From positions 124,001 to 188,000 of the forward strand of contig DASRFA010000060.1 in the NCBI GenBank assembly GCA_035651755.1: a stretch of 64,000 nt of DNA. The letters are read 5' to 3'. The stretch is from DASRFA01 sp035651755 (GTDB lineage Bacteria; Desulfobacterota; Binatia; UBA12015). The stretch's first letter is position 1; every line of letters begins with the position of its first letter. Below are positions 8,729-17,233 of the stretch, in pieces. A program made the translations under genes and the position numbers. The notes beneath the pieces are model-generated. The model was given only the letters and a program-made list of their open reading frames with translations, had not been told where the DNA came from and ran no database searches.

Positions 8729-9956
8729 ATCGCGCCTGCCCCCCAAAGCCATCGCGATCACGGGAATCGGCGTCGTGAGCGCGCTCGGGACGGGCCGCGC
8801 GGCCGCGTGGGAAGCGGCGCGCGCGGGCGACGAGTCGGGCGTGCGCGTGCTCGCCGCCGACGATCCGCGGCGCGCTCGGGCGACCGACGCGTCCGAGGTG
8901 CCGGCCGCGGGACGCGCCGGCTGGGTGCGCGGCTTCGACCCGCGCGAGCACGTCCACTCGCCGCAGCTCCGGCGCATGGACTGGGGGTCGCGCATGGTCG
9001 TCGCGGCCGCGCGCCAAGCCTTCGACGACGCGGGGCTGCTCCCGCTCGACGAGCGCGCGCGCGCCGGCCTGGCCGTCGGGTCGTGCTACGGCAACCAGCG
9101 CGAGACCGAGTCGTATCTCTCACGCGTGTTCACGGCCGGCCTCGGCGCCGGGCAGCCGTTCCTCTTCCCGAACCTCGTGCTCAATGCCGCCGGCGGGTAC
9201 GCCGCGATCGAGCTCGGGATCGAAGGTCCGAACCTGTCGCTCTCGGCGCACGAGGCGTCGGGCGAGACGGCGGTGGCCGCCGCCGCCGACCTCCTGCGAA
9301 GCGGCGCCTGCGACGTCGCGTGCGCCGGCGGCTTCGACGAGCTCGGCCGGGTCTACCTCGACGCGCTCGCCGATCGCCGCATGCTGGCCGCGGAATCGCT
9401 CCCGCCCGACCGAGCGCGGGGCGCGCGCGGCGCGCGCCGCCGGTCGGCGGACGGCATCGTGCCGGGCGAAGGCGCCGCGATGGTCCTCCTCGAGCCGCTC
9501 GAGCGAGCGCGCGCGCGCGGCGCGCATGTGTACGCGCTCCTCGCGTGCGCGCGCACCGCCGCGGTCGCGGCGCCGCCCCATCTCTTCGCGCGCGACCCGG
9601 CGGACGCCGCGCGTCGCATGGTCGCGCTCGCGTCCGGCGAGCGCGACGTCACGGCGGTCTTCGGCGGCGCCGACGGATCGCGCGCGCGCGCCGCGCTCGA
9701 CGAGGCGGTGCTACGCGCGTTCGCGGACCGCCAGGGCTCGTGCCCCGCCTACGTCCCGTTCCGCCGGATGTGCGGGGAATGGGGCGCCGCGGGCGCACTC
9801 GGCGTCGCTCTCGGCGCGTGCTCGCTCGACGCTGGCCTGCTGCCCGGGTTGGGCGCCCCGACGGCGGACGCCGCGGTTCCGGAGCGCATCCTCGTCGTCG
9901 GCGCGGCGCGCGGCGGCGTCGTGGCACCCGTCGTCCTCGAGCGGCTGCGCGGCTGA
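8721..9956 (+). CDS. Chain-length-factor-like ketosynthase homologue lacking the catalytic Cys
   Basis: 411 residues of ketosynthase fold (starts AIAITGIGVVSALGTG). At the position of the active-site cysteine it reads LSAHEASGE, so Cys is replaced by Glu178. The HGTGTP histidine motif is absent and the C-terminal half is shortened. Such subunits pair with an active KS and set chain length; in type II PKS the cysteine is commonly replaced by Gln. It overlaps the active KS gene by 8 bases, fitting an obligate heterodimer. A beta-ketoacyl synthase with independent activity is unlikely. Confidence 0.85.
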   Translation: MAESRLPPKAIAITGIGVVSALGTGRAAAWEAARAGDESGVRVLAADDPRRARATDASEVPAAGRAGWVRGFDPREHVHSPQLRRMDWGSRMVVAAARQAFDDAGLLPLDERARAGLAVGSCYGNQRETESYLSRVFTAGLGAGQPFLFPNLVLNAAGGYAAIELGIEGPNLSLSAHEASGETAVAAAADLLRSGACDVACAGGFDELGRVYLDALADRRMLAAESLPPDRARGARGARRRSADGIVPGEGAAMVLLEPLERARARGAHVYALLACARTAAVAAPPHLFARDPADAARRMVALASGERDVTAVFGGADGSRARAALDEAVLRAFADRQGSCPAYVPFRRMCGEWGAAGALGVALGACSLDAGLLPGLGAPTADAAVPERILVVGAARGGVVAPVVLERLRG

Positions 9957-10300
9957 GCGCCCGCGCGCCGGCTCGGCGCGCTGCTCATACGTCAATCAGC
10001 GTATCGACGCCGCCGGCGCGATCGCCTAGCCAGGGCGCGCCACGAAACGCGTCGGGCGTGGGGCCACGCCTCGCTGACCGCCGAATCCCATCGTACGTCG
10101 CAACCGCATGTGCTGGGACGCCGACTAGGACTCGGCGAAACGCTCGACCGACGATACCTTCCGGGCGCGCTCGACCCGGAGCGAGCCGCGCTAGGAGGAT
10201 CCGCCCGAGGCGGGGGGAGCGGCGCCACGCTCCCCCCGCCCGCGGATCGGCCGGGATCGGAGCGGGACCGCGTCGACGAGCGCGCTCGGTGGCGCGGCGG
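9957..10300. other. Non-coding gap between convergent genes
   Basis: 344 bases with no convincing gene; the short open frames are Arg/Pro-rich and have no plausible start context. The only structured element is the strong hairpin at 10198-10248 near its right end. Confidence 0.6.
10198..10248. terminator. Strong two-part hairpin, likely bidirectional terminator
   Basis: A perfect 12-bp stem (10210-10221 with 10228-10239, 6-base loop) is nested in a further 7-bp pairing (10198-10204 with 10242-10248). It separates the KS pair on the plus strand from the epimerase-like gene on the minus strand. There is no T-tract, as for other hairpins in this genome. Confidence 0.65.
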
Positions 10301-11314
10301 TCACGACAGCCACCCGCGATCGCGATACCAGCGCGCCGTCTCCGCGATTCCCCGCGACAGCGGGACCGCGGCCAGGAAGCCGAGCTCCCGCTCCGCCTTC
10401 GAGACGTCCCAGGTGCGCGCCGCGAGGAAGAAATCGAGGCGGTCGAAGAGACCGGGCACCGGCAGCGACGCGATGCCGCGATCGCCTCTCGCGAGGGCTC
10501 GCACGAGCCGTCGCTGCGCCCGCCACGCGAGCGCGACCGGCAGGCGGGGCAGCCGCACGATCCGCGGCGACGTCCCGACCGCGCGCGCGACGAGGTCGAT
10601 GATCGCGCCCACGGTCGTTCTCTCGTCGCTTCCCACGAAAAACGCCTCGCCGGGGTCGCGCCGCCGCTCGCCGCAGCGGAGGAGCGCCGTCACCGCGTCC
10701 GCGACGTGGGTCATCTGGTACGGCAAGCGGCCGTCGCCGACGACGACGATCCGTCCGCGCGCGACGTCGCGGAAGAGCGGAAGCGCGCGTCGGTCTCCCG
10801 GCCCGTAGAGCGTCGTGAGGCGCGCGATCGTCGCCGAGAGGCCGTGATCGCGGACGACGCGCCGGATCTCGGACTCGGCCGCGAGCTTGCTCCCCTGGTA
10901 CGCGTTCAGCGGCGCGAACGGCGCCGTTTCGTCCGCCGTAGCGCGTGCGGGATTGCCGTGCACGCCGACCGTCGACACGTGGACCAGGTGAGCCGCGCGC
11001 GCCGCCGAAGCCGCCTCGGCGACGTTCCGCGTCCCTTGCACGTTCACCCGCGCGTAGTCGTCGCGCCGGGCGCGGCGCGCGCCGACGAGCCCGGCCAGGT
11101 GATAGACGACCTCCGATCCCGCGACGGCGGCGTCGAGGTCGCCGCGCACCGCGACGTCGCCGCGGACGACGCGCACGCCGCGCTCCGCGAGCGCCGAGGC
11201 TCCCGCGTCGTCGTCCGGCGCGACGAGCGCGGTCACGTCGGCGCCCCCGGCCGCGAGCCGCTCGACGAGCGGCCGGCCGACGAACCCGCTCGCGCCGGTC
11301 ACGAGAACCCGCAC
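10301..11314 (-). CDS. NAD-dependent epimerase/dehydratase or 3-beta-HSD-like extended SDR
   Basis: 337 residues from a GTG at 11314, chosen because the Rossmann motif VRVLVTGASGFVG starts there and GGAG lies 8 bases upstream; a GTG at 11359 is possible but has no such site. The extended-SDR catalytic set is seen as VHVSTVGVHG, then NAYQGSKLAAE (Tyr-x-x-x-Lys), followed by TTLYGPGDRR and YQMTHVADAV, the substrate-domain signature of nucleoside-sugar epimerases and related 3-beta-hydroxysteroid dehydrogenases. It lies 78 bases downstream of a glycosyltransferase gene in the same direction, so a nucleotide-sugar role is plausible. The substrate is unknown. Confidence 0.8.
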   Translation of the reverse strand: MRVLVTGASGFVGRPLVERLAAGGADVTALVAPDDDAGASALAERGVRVVRGDVAVRGDLDAAVAGSEVVYHLAGLVGARRARRDDYARVNVQGTRNVAEAASAARAAHLVHVSTVGVHGNPARATADETAPFAPLNAYQGSKLAAESEIRRVVRDHGLSATIARLTTLYGPGDRRALPLFRDVARGRIVVVGDGRLPYQMTHVADAVTALLRCGERRRDPGEAFFVGSDERTTVGAIIDLVARAVGTSPRIVRLPRLPVALAWRAQRRLVRALARGDRGIASLPVPGLFDRLDFFLAARTWDVSKAERELGFLAAVPLSRGIAETARWYRDRGWLS

Positions 11315-11392
11315 CGATCCGTCTCCGCGCCGCAGCCTGGAAGGGTCACTCGAGACCACCGTCCAGAGGGCACGCGCGAGCCCCTCGTCGAA

Positions 11393-12337
11393 TCAGTTCA
11401 CCCGCTCCAGGCTTGCGCCCGGCCCGCCGACGTAGCCGGCGAGCTCGCCGGCCGCGTGACACGCGAGGAACCAGACCAGCGCCGGAAGGGCCCGCGCGAC
11501 GGTTGCGGTCCGGCACCTCCCGTATGCGGCCCGCACGGTGCGCCACAGCATGAGCGCCGGCAGGGCCGGCGTCGCGAGCGCGCGCACCGCCGTCTCTCCC
11601 GCGCTCCCGCGAACGCGCCGGAACGCGGCGATCGAGCGCGCGTTGTGGAAGTGCCCCGCGGAGTGGCGGCGAAGCCCGAGCGATTGATCGTGCGCGACGA
11701 CCAGGCGCTCGTCGGACCTCATCTCGGCGCCGGCTCGCCGCAGGTCCTCGTGCAGCGTGTGGTGCATGAGGCCGAGCGGCGACGGCACGAGGATCGCGCG
11801 CAGGAGATCGAGCTTGTACGAGACGTTCGCCTGCAGGGAGACCCCCGGCTCCTGGCGCGCCGGCGGCATGTAGCGGCCGTTCGCGATCAGGAACGTCGCC
11901 CAGTCGAGCGAGCTCGCGGTCGCGAGGTTCGTCACGACGCCGCCGATCGCGAGTGCCGCCGGATGCTCGGCGTGCGCGGCGAGCGTCGCCTTGCACCATC
12001 CCGGCCCGACCACGGCGTGGTCTTCCGTGAACGCGACGATCTCACCGCGCGCGCGCTCGAGCCCGAGCGCGCGCAGCCGGAACACCGACGCGCCCGGCGC
12101 TTCGGCCCACTCGACGTCGCGGAACCGCAGATCGGCATCGGGAGGGCGCGCGCGCGGGTCGCCCAGGCCGACGACGAGCTGGGCGCCGGTCTCGACGATC
12201 TGCGGGTGAAGCGCGTCGAGCGCGGCCCTGCCCGCCGGCCAGGGATCGCGCATCGCCAGCACGACGGAGAGGCGCGGGCGCGGCGAGCCGCTTCCCTCCC
12301 TCGCGCGCTCGTCCGCCTGCATCGCGCCCGACGGCAC
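11393..12337 (-). CDS. Glycosyltransferase family 2 protein
   Basis: 314 residues. The N-terminal GT-A-like part (RLSVVLAMRDPWPAGRAALD, then RARGEIVAFTEDHAVVGPGW) is the family 2 fold, with TEDH standing where the metal-binding DxD is usually found. A possible amphipathic or membrane-associated segment lies near the C-terminus (TATVARALPALVWFLACH). The start shown is a GTG; an ATG five codons later (12322) is an alternative. It precedes the epimerase-like gene and may form a two-gene unit with it. Acceptor and donor sugars are unknown. Confidence 0.7.
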   Translation of the reverse strand: MPSGAMQADERAREGSGSPRPRLSVVLAMRDPWPAGRAALDALHPQIVETGAQLVVGLGDPRARPPDADLRFRDVEWAEAPGASVFRLRALGLERARGEIVAFTEDHAVVGPGWCKATLAAHAEHPAALAIGGVVTNLATASSLDWATFLIANGRYMPPARQEPGVSLQANVSYKLDLLRAILVPSPLGLMHHTLHEDLRRAGAEMRSDERLVVAHDQSLGLRRHSAGHFHNARSIAAFRRVRGSAGETAVRALATPALPALMLWRTVRAAYGRCRTATVARALPALVWFLACHAAGELAGYVGGPGASLERVN

Positions 12338-12507
12338 GATCCGATGTACGCAAACGACCTCGTCGGCGTCAATGCGTACCAGTCCCCGGTCGCCGCGAAG
12401 ATCGGCCGTCGCGCCGTCGGCGCGACGCGTCTTCGCCGCGTGCGACCGCGGTCGCTCCCAGATGCAGTCTGGCCGACGAGTCGCGCGCTCTGATAGGGGA
12501 AACCGTC

Positions 12508-14388
12508 ATGGGGCTCACGAGGAAGTTCGAAGCGGGTCTCCTGGCCGCACTCATCGGCACCCTCGTCATCCACGTTTCCATCGCGGTCGCCGGCGACCCG
12601 GCTTCCGGGTTCGTCGACACGGGCGTCGCGTCGGGGCTCTCGTCGCCGACCGCGATCGCGTTCCTGCCCGACGGCACGATGCTGATCGCCGAGAAGGGCG
12701 GTGCGCTGAAGCGCGGCAACGGCGGTAGCGGCGTCACGCTCACGACCATCCCGGTCTGCGCGAACTCCGAGATGGGGCTGCTCGGGATCGCGGTCGACCC
12801 GAACTACGCCACGAACGGCTTCGTGTACCTCTACCGGACGAAGCCCGGCACGCCGAGCACGTGCAGCTCGAGCGGGCGGGTGAACGAGGTCGTGCGAGTG
12901 CAGCTCACGGGCAGCCCGCCGACGTTCGTCGCGGGGTCGCTCACCGTCCTCCTGACGGGCGCGCAGACGGACAATGGCAACCACGACGGCGGAGTGCTCC
13001 GCATCGGCCCGGACGGCAAGCTCTACGCCGGTGTCGGCGACACCGGCCTCGGCGACAACCAGGGCGGTCCCGGCTCGTCCACCAACCCGTACTCGCAGGA
13101 CCTGTCCCACCTCGAGGGCAAGATCCTCCGCCTGAACCTCGACGGGACGATCCCGGGCGACAATCCGTTCGCCTCGACCGCGGGCGCGCGCGGCGAGGTC
13201 TTCGCGCGCGGCTTCCGGAACCCGTTCCGCATGGCCTTCGACCCGTCGACGGGCGCGCTCTGGGTGGCCGACGTGGGCGACCTCACGATCGAGGAGATCG
13301 ACATCGTCCCGGCGGGTGCCAACGCCTCGTGGCCGTACTGCGAGGGGACGTCGCCGGGCGGCTGCGCGCACGCGGGCGACCTCCCCCCGATCTTCACGTA
13401 CCCGCACTCGGGCGCGAGCTCGCTCGGGACGTCGATCACCGGGGGCACGTTCGCGGGATCGCTCTTCGGGCCGTTCGACGGCGACTACTTCTTCGGCGAC
13501 TACACCGGGAGCGCCGTCTACCGCGCCGACGTGAACGGCACGCGCGACGACATCGCCGGCTCGCCGGTCGAGGTCGTGAGCAACGCCGGCGGCCCGGTCG
13601 ACTTCGCGCTCGGTCCGGATGGCGCGCTCTACTACGTCGCGATCAACGTCGGCGAGGTCCGCCGGCTCGTGCCGACCGGCACGCCGCCGACCGACGTCGA
13701 CAACTACATGTGCTACAGGGCGACGCTGGCCGTCGGCCAGCCGAAGCTCCCGCTCGGGACCCAGGTGCAGCTCGAGGACCAGTTCGACGCCTCGCCGCAG
13801 ACGTTCGACGTCAAGAAGGCGATCTCGATCTGCAACCCGGCGCAGCGGAACGGCAGCCCCTACGTCCACCAGATGGCCCACCAGGAGGGCTTCTCGATCA
13901 AGGCGGCGAAGGGCTCGGCGAAGTTCGTCCAGTCGGACCACACGACGGTCGACGCGTTCGACGGTCGCACGCTCACGTTGACGGGACCCTCGCACCTCCT
14001 CGTGCCGTCGAGCAAGGTGGACGGCACCGGCGGCGCCCCGCCGTTCTCGGACCCGAGCGTCGACCACTACAAGTGCTACAAGGCGAAGCTCGCGAAGGGA
14101 TCGGCGAAGTTCACGCCGCCCGTCTCGCCGATCGTGACCGACCAGTTCTACGCCTCGGGCCAGACGTTCGACGTGAAGAGGGTGACCAAGCTCTGCACGC
14201 CGGTCGCGGCCGACGGGTCGGTCGTGAACCTGCCCGCGAGCCACCTCGTCTGCTACCAGGTGCGGCTGCCGGCTGGCACGCGCTTCACGAGCCGGATGGT
14301 CTCGACCAACAACCCCGACTTCGGCGACGACCTGCTCAAGGTGACGGCGCCGAGCGAGCTCTGCGTTCCCGCCTTGAAAGATCCGTAA
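12508..14388 (+). CDS. Secreted PQQ-type sugar dehydrogenase homologue with Cys-motif C-terminal tail
   Basis: 626 residues. A signal peptide (LLAALIGTLVIHVSIAVAG) is followed by a six-bladed propeller of the soluble glucose/aldose dehydrogenase family: PTAIAFLPDGTMLIAEK, GLLGIAVDPNY, NGNHDGGVLRIGPDGKLY (family histidine at residue 159) and FARGFRNPFRMAFDP. After about residue 400 comes an unrelated region with three CY units (NYMCYRA, HYKCYKA, HLVCYQV), each followed by a later single Cys (ISICNP, KLCTP, ELCVP). The tail looks like a disulfide-rich secreted module. Dehydrogenase activity is inferred from homology; PQQ-binding residues were not all checked. RBS AGGGGA lies 7 bases before the ATG. 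Confidence 0.8.
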   Translation: MGLTRKFEAGLLAALIGTLVIHVSIAVAGDPASGFVDTGVASGLSSPTAIAFLPDGTMLIAEKGGALKRGNGGSGVTLTTIPVCANSEMGLLGIAVDPNYATNGFVYLYRTKPGTPSTCSSSGRVNEVVRVQLTGSPPTFVAGSLTVLLTGAQTDNGNHDGGVLRIGPDGKLYAGVGDTGLGDNQGGPGSSTNPYSQDLSHLEGKILRLNLDGTIPGDNPFASTAGARGEVFARGFRNPFRMAFDPSTGALWVADVGDLTIEEIDIVPAGANASWPYCEGTSPGGCAHAGDLPPIFTYPHSGASSLGTSITGGTFAGSLFGPFDGDYFFGDYTGSAVYRADVNGTRDDIAGSPVEVVSNAGGPVDFALGPDGALYYVAINVGEVRRLVPTGTPPTDVDNYMCYRATLAVGQPKLPLGTQVQLEDQFDASPQTFDVKKAISICNPAQRNGSPYVHQMAHQEGFSIKAAKGSAKFVQSDHTTVDAFDGRTLTLTGPSHLLVPSSKVDGTGGAPPFSDPSVDHYKCYKAKLAKGSAKFTPPVSPIVTDQFYASGQTFDVKRVTKLCTPVAADGSVVNLPASHLVCYQVRLPAGTRFTSRMVSTNNPDFGDDLLKVTAPSELCVPALKDP

Positions 14389-14429
14389 GCGCCATGCGCG
14401 GTGGCGGGTGTCGACGACGACGCTCGCCG

Positions 14430-14457
14430 CCGCGCGCCGTTTCGCTTCGGCGCGCGG
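14430..14457. terminator. Hairpin between convergent genes
   Basis: A perfect 9-bp inverted repeat (14430-14438 with 14449-14457) in the 70-base gap between the dehydrogenase (+) and the GNAT-VOC gene (-). No T-tract. Confidence 0.5.
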
Positions 14458-14458
14458 A

Positions 14459-15565
14459 TCATCGGTCCGGGTCGTCGAGCTGCGAAAACGGATTCTCGAA
14501 CGCGACGAGCTCGGCCCAGCGGGCGCGCGACGCGAGCCGTCGCGACCGCATCGCGACGAGCTCGAGGCGAAGGCCGTCGGGATCCTCGAAGAACGTCGCG
14601 TAGTAGTCGGGCGCGTACTCGGGGTAGAGGGCGGGCGCGGTCGCGGCGACGCCGAGGGCCTGGAGGCGGCGGACGGCGGCGTCGACCTCGTCCGGACCCT
14701 CGAGCCGGAGGCAGAGGTGGTGGAGCCCGGGCGCATACGGGTCGTGCCGCGCCGGTCGCCCGCGCGCCGGCCGGAGCGAGACCTGGAGCCGCGGGTTGAA
14801 GTAGTGGACGTGCGGGTCGCCGCCGATCGGCGCGGTTCCCTTGCGGAAGCCGAGTGCGCGCATGATCGGATCGTAGAAGGCGATCGAGCGCGGAAGGTCG
14901 CTCACCGTCAAGTACACGTGGTCGAGCCCCATGACGGGGATCTCGGCATCGTCGGCGCCCCCGGCAGGTGTCGCGGCGGCCGCCGACCGCGACGCCGGAG
15001 CCCGCCGCACGCGGCTGCCGACCCACGGCACGTCGGACGCGTCCGGCGGCCGAGACGCGCGCCACGTCGCGCGATCGATCCGGTAGATCGACGCCGGACG
15101 CCCGCCGACGGTCGCGGAGCGCTCGAAGCGCTCGCCGAGGCGCTCGGCGACGCGGATCGACGCCGCGTTCTCCGGGTGGATCACGCTGATCACGTCGCGT
15201 CGGCCGAGCGCGAGGAACGCGAGGTCGAGCGCGACCTGCGCTCCTTCGGTCGCGAGGCCGCGCCCCTGGTGCGACCGCGCGATCAGCCAGCCGAGCTCGA
15301 AGCCGGGCCAGCCCTCGGGCTCGAAGAACCCGATCCGCCCGACGAGCTCGCACGAGGCGCGCTCCTCCACGCCCCACATCCCGATCCGGCGGAGCTGCCA
15401 GTGGCCGACGAGGAGCGCGAGGTGCCGCCATGCCTCCTCCCGCGTCAGCGGACGACCGTCGCCGATGTAGCGCATCACGTCCGCGTCGCCGACGAGGCGC
15501 GCGTACGCGTCGAAGTCGTCCACGGTCAGCGGCCGGAGTCGAAGTCGCTCGGTCTCGAGGATCAT
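14459..15565 (-). CDS. Fusion of GNAT acetyltransferase and VOC/glyoxalase domains
   Basis: 368 residues from an ATG at 15565, with GGAGG 8 bases upstream. Residues ~1-170 are a RimJ-type GNAT domain (MILETERLRLRPLTVDDF, then SHQGRGLATEGAQVAL for acetyl-CoA binding, and HPENAASIRVAERLG). After an Ala/Arg/Ser linker, residues ~210-345 are a VOC domain (LDHVYLTVSDLPRSIAFYD, PGLHHLCLRLEG, FFEDPDGLRLELV) with the typical metal-ligand positions. Both families are common but not usually joined. The frame is continuous with no sign of a sequencing artefact. Possible roles include resistance to, or modification of, a small molecule; the substrate is unknown. Confidence 0.85.
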   Translation of the reverse strand: MILETERLRLRPLTVDDFDAYARLVGDADVMRYIGDGRPLTREEAWRHLALLVGHWQLRRIGMWGVEERASCELVGRIGFFEPEGWPGFELGWLIARSHQGRGLATEGAQVALDLAFLALGRRDVISVIHPENAASIRVAERLGERFERSATVGGRPASIYRIDRATWRASRPPDASDVPWVGSRVRRAPASRSAAAATPAGGADDAEIPVMGLDHVYLTVSDLPRSIAFYDPIMRALGFRKGTAPIGGDPHVHYFNPRLQVSLRPARGRPARHDPYAPGLHHLCLRLEGPDEVDAAVRRLQALGVAATAPALYPEYAPDYYATFFEDPDGLRLELVAMRSRRLASRARWAELVAFENPFSQLDDPDR

Positions 15566-15710
15566 CGCGGCGGCCTCCTGGGCGCGGTTCGCACGACGGC
15601 GAGCGCGCACGTGCGAGAGTTAGCCCGAGGAGTTGCGGCGCCGCCAGCGCGTGCCGGCCGCAGCGCTCACACGCCCGTGGACGGGGCGCGCTGAGGAGCG
15701 CGTCGTCGGA

Positions 15711-16430
15711 TCAGCGGCGAAGGCCGACCAGGAACGGCACGACCGTGAAGATGATCCGGCAGGTGTCGAGCCAAGGCTCGTAGTGGCTCACCCGCTCGCC
15801 CGGCGGCGGGTAGTGGACGGCGACGTCGAGCGTGCGGACGCCGATCCCGCGGCGCGCCGCGAGGATCAGGACCTCGCTCTCGAACTCGAAGCGCTCGGCG
15901 CGAATTCCGAGGCCGAGGACGGTCGCGATCGGGTAGACGCGGAAGCCGCTCTGCGTGTCGCGAAGCTCGACGCCGGCGGCGAGCGAGACCCACCAGTTCG
16001 CGAAGCCGTTCCCGAAGCGCTTGATCGGCGCGACCTCCTGCGTGTCCGCGATCCGCCGCGCGCCGAGGACGATCGCGTCCGGCTGTGCCGCCGCCTCGCG
16101 GACCAGCCCCGGCATCTCGTCCGCGAGGTGCTGGCCGTCGCCGTCGAGCGTGAAGGCATGCGTGAAGCCGGACGCGAGGAGCCGGATGAGCCCGCTCCGG
16201 AGCGCCGCGCCCTTGCCGCGGTTCTCTCCGTGGCGGAGGACCTCCGCGCCGGCCGCGCGCGCGACGTCCGCGGTCGCGTCGCGCGAGCCGTCGTCCACCA
16301 CGAGGACGTGCTCGACGTGCTGCCGCGCGCCGTCGACGACCGCAGCGATCGTCCCCTCGACGTCGAAGCCGGGGACGAGCGCCGCGATGCGAATGCGCCG
16401 CGGCGCCATCGCCCGCGGGATCGCCTCCAC
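15711..16430 (-). CDS. Dolichol-phosphate-mannose-synthase-like glycosyltransferase (GT2)
   Basis: 239 residues; an ATG at 16409 (MAPRRIRIAALVP) is an equally likely start. GT-A motifs are clear: ALVPGFDVEGTIAAVV, HVLVVDDGSRDAT, HGENRGKGAALRSG, FTLDGDGQH (metal-binding DGD) and DTQSGFRVYP. There is no C-terminal membrane anchor pair, so it resembles the soluble DPM1-type enzymes that transfer a sugar to a polyprenyl phosphate or lipid. It is the last gene of the radical SAM - LpxL-like - PlsC-like operon, 6 bases after the PlsC-like stop. Such GT2 plus acyltransferase sets also occur in aryl-polyene loci. Confidence 0.85.
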   Translation of the reverse strand: MEAIPRAMAPRRIRIAALVPGFDVEGTIAAVVDGARQHVEHVLVVDDGSRDATADVARAAGAEVLRHGENRGKGAALRSGLIRLLASGFTHAFTLDGDGQHLADEMPGLVREAAAQPDAIVLGARRIADTQEVAPIKRFGNGFANWWVSLAAGVELRDTQSGFRVYPIATVLGLGIRAERFEFESEVLILAARRGIGVRTLDVAVHYPPPGERVSHYEPWLDTCRIIFTVVPFLVGLRR

Positions 16431-16436
16431 GTCGAG

Positions 16437-17222
16437 CTACGCTTCCGCGGTCTCCCGCGCCGCCGCGATCCGGGTGGCGATGCGGTCGCGCACCTGCTCC
16501 GCGAGGCGGTGGCGCGCGTCGTCGGACAGCCCCTTGGTGGGGATCGGCGGCAGCACCTCGACGACGACCGTCCCGGGAAGGATCGAGAGGTACTTGCCCG
16601 GAGGCATGACGCCGGCGCTGCCGTGGATCGCGACCGGGACGATCGGACGCCCGAGCCGGATCGCGAGCGCGAAGGCGCCGCGCTTGAAGGGCCCCATCCG
16701 GCCGTCGCGCGACCGGGTGCCCTCGGGGAACATGATGAGCGAGGAGTCCGCGAGCCGCGCCATCCGGTTCAGGACCTCGATCGACTCGGCGGGGCTCTCG
16801 CGATCGATCGGCACCATGCCGAGCGTCCGCATGACCATGCCGAGGATCGGCTCGGCGAAGAGCTCCTTCTTCGCCGCGAAGCGGTTCTGGCCGGGAAGCC
16901 AGCCGAGGAGGGCCGCGATGTCGAAGTGGCTCGCGTGGTTCGGGGTGACGATCGCGGGCTCGCGCGGCAGGTTCTCCGCGCCGAAGAGCTTCACCTCGAC
17001 GCCGGTCGCGAGCGCCAGGTTCCGCGCCGACAGCTTCGCGAACTGCCAGGCGACGTCGCGGTTCAGCTGGTAGAGGCCGACCGCGATCGAGCCCATCGAG
17101 AACAGCATCCCGCGGTAGAGAAACCGGTTCAGCCAGATGCGGAGCTCGGACGCGTCGGCCGCGCCGACCGGCGTGACGACGTCGTCCTCGTATTCCCCGC
17201 GCTCGATCCTGAGCTGCTGCAT
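16437..17222 (-). CDS. 1-acyl-glycerol-3-phosphate acyltransferase-like (PlsC family)
   Basis: 261 residues from the ATG at 17222, 11 bases after the upstream stop. The LPLAT motifs are present: NHASHFD (HX4D), AAKKELFAEPILG, and MFPEGTRSRDGRMGPFKRGA, followed by IVPVAIHGS. A hydrophobic N-terminal segment should hold it at the inner membrane. It would acylate a lysolipid or similar acceptor. With an LpxL-like acyltransferase immediately upstream, the operon supplies two different acyl transfers. Confidence 0.88.
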   Translation of the reverse strand: MQQLRIERGEYEDDVVTPVGAADASELRIWLNRFLYRGMLFSMGSIAVGLYQLNRDVAWQFAKLSARNLALATGVEVKLFGAENLPREPAIVTPNHASHFDIAALLGWLPGQNRFAAKKELFAEPILGMVMRTLGMVPIDRESPAESIEVLNRMARLADSSLIMFPEGTRSRDGRMGPFKRGAFALAIRLGRPIVPVAIHGSAGVMPPGKYLSILPGTVVVEVLPPIPTKGLSDDARHRLAEQVRDRIATRIAAARETAEA

Positions 17223-17233
17223 GGCAACCGATT

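Noticed and set aside
8807..12493. A very long plus-strand open frame of over 1200 codons
   Set aside because: It lies in the wrong frame over the ketosynthase genes and antisense to the epimerase and glycosyltransferase; composition is low-complexity Arg-rich.
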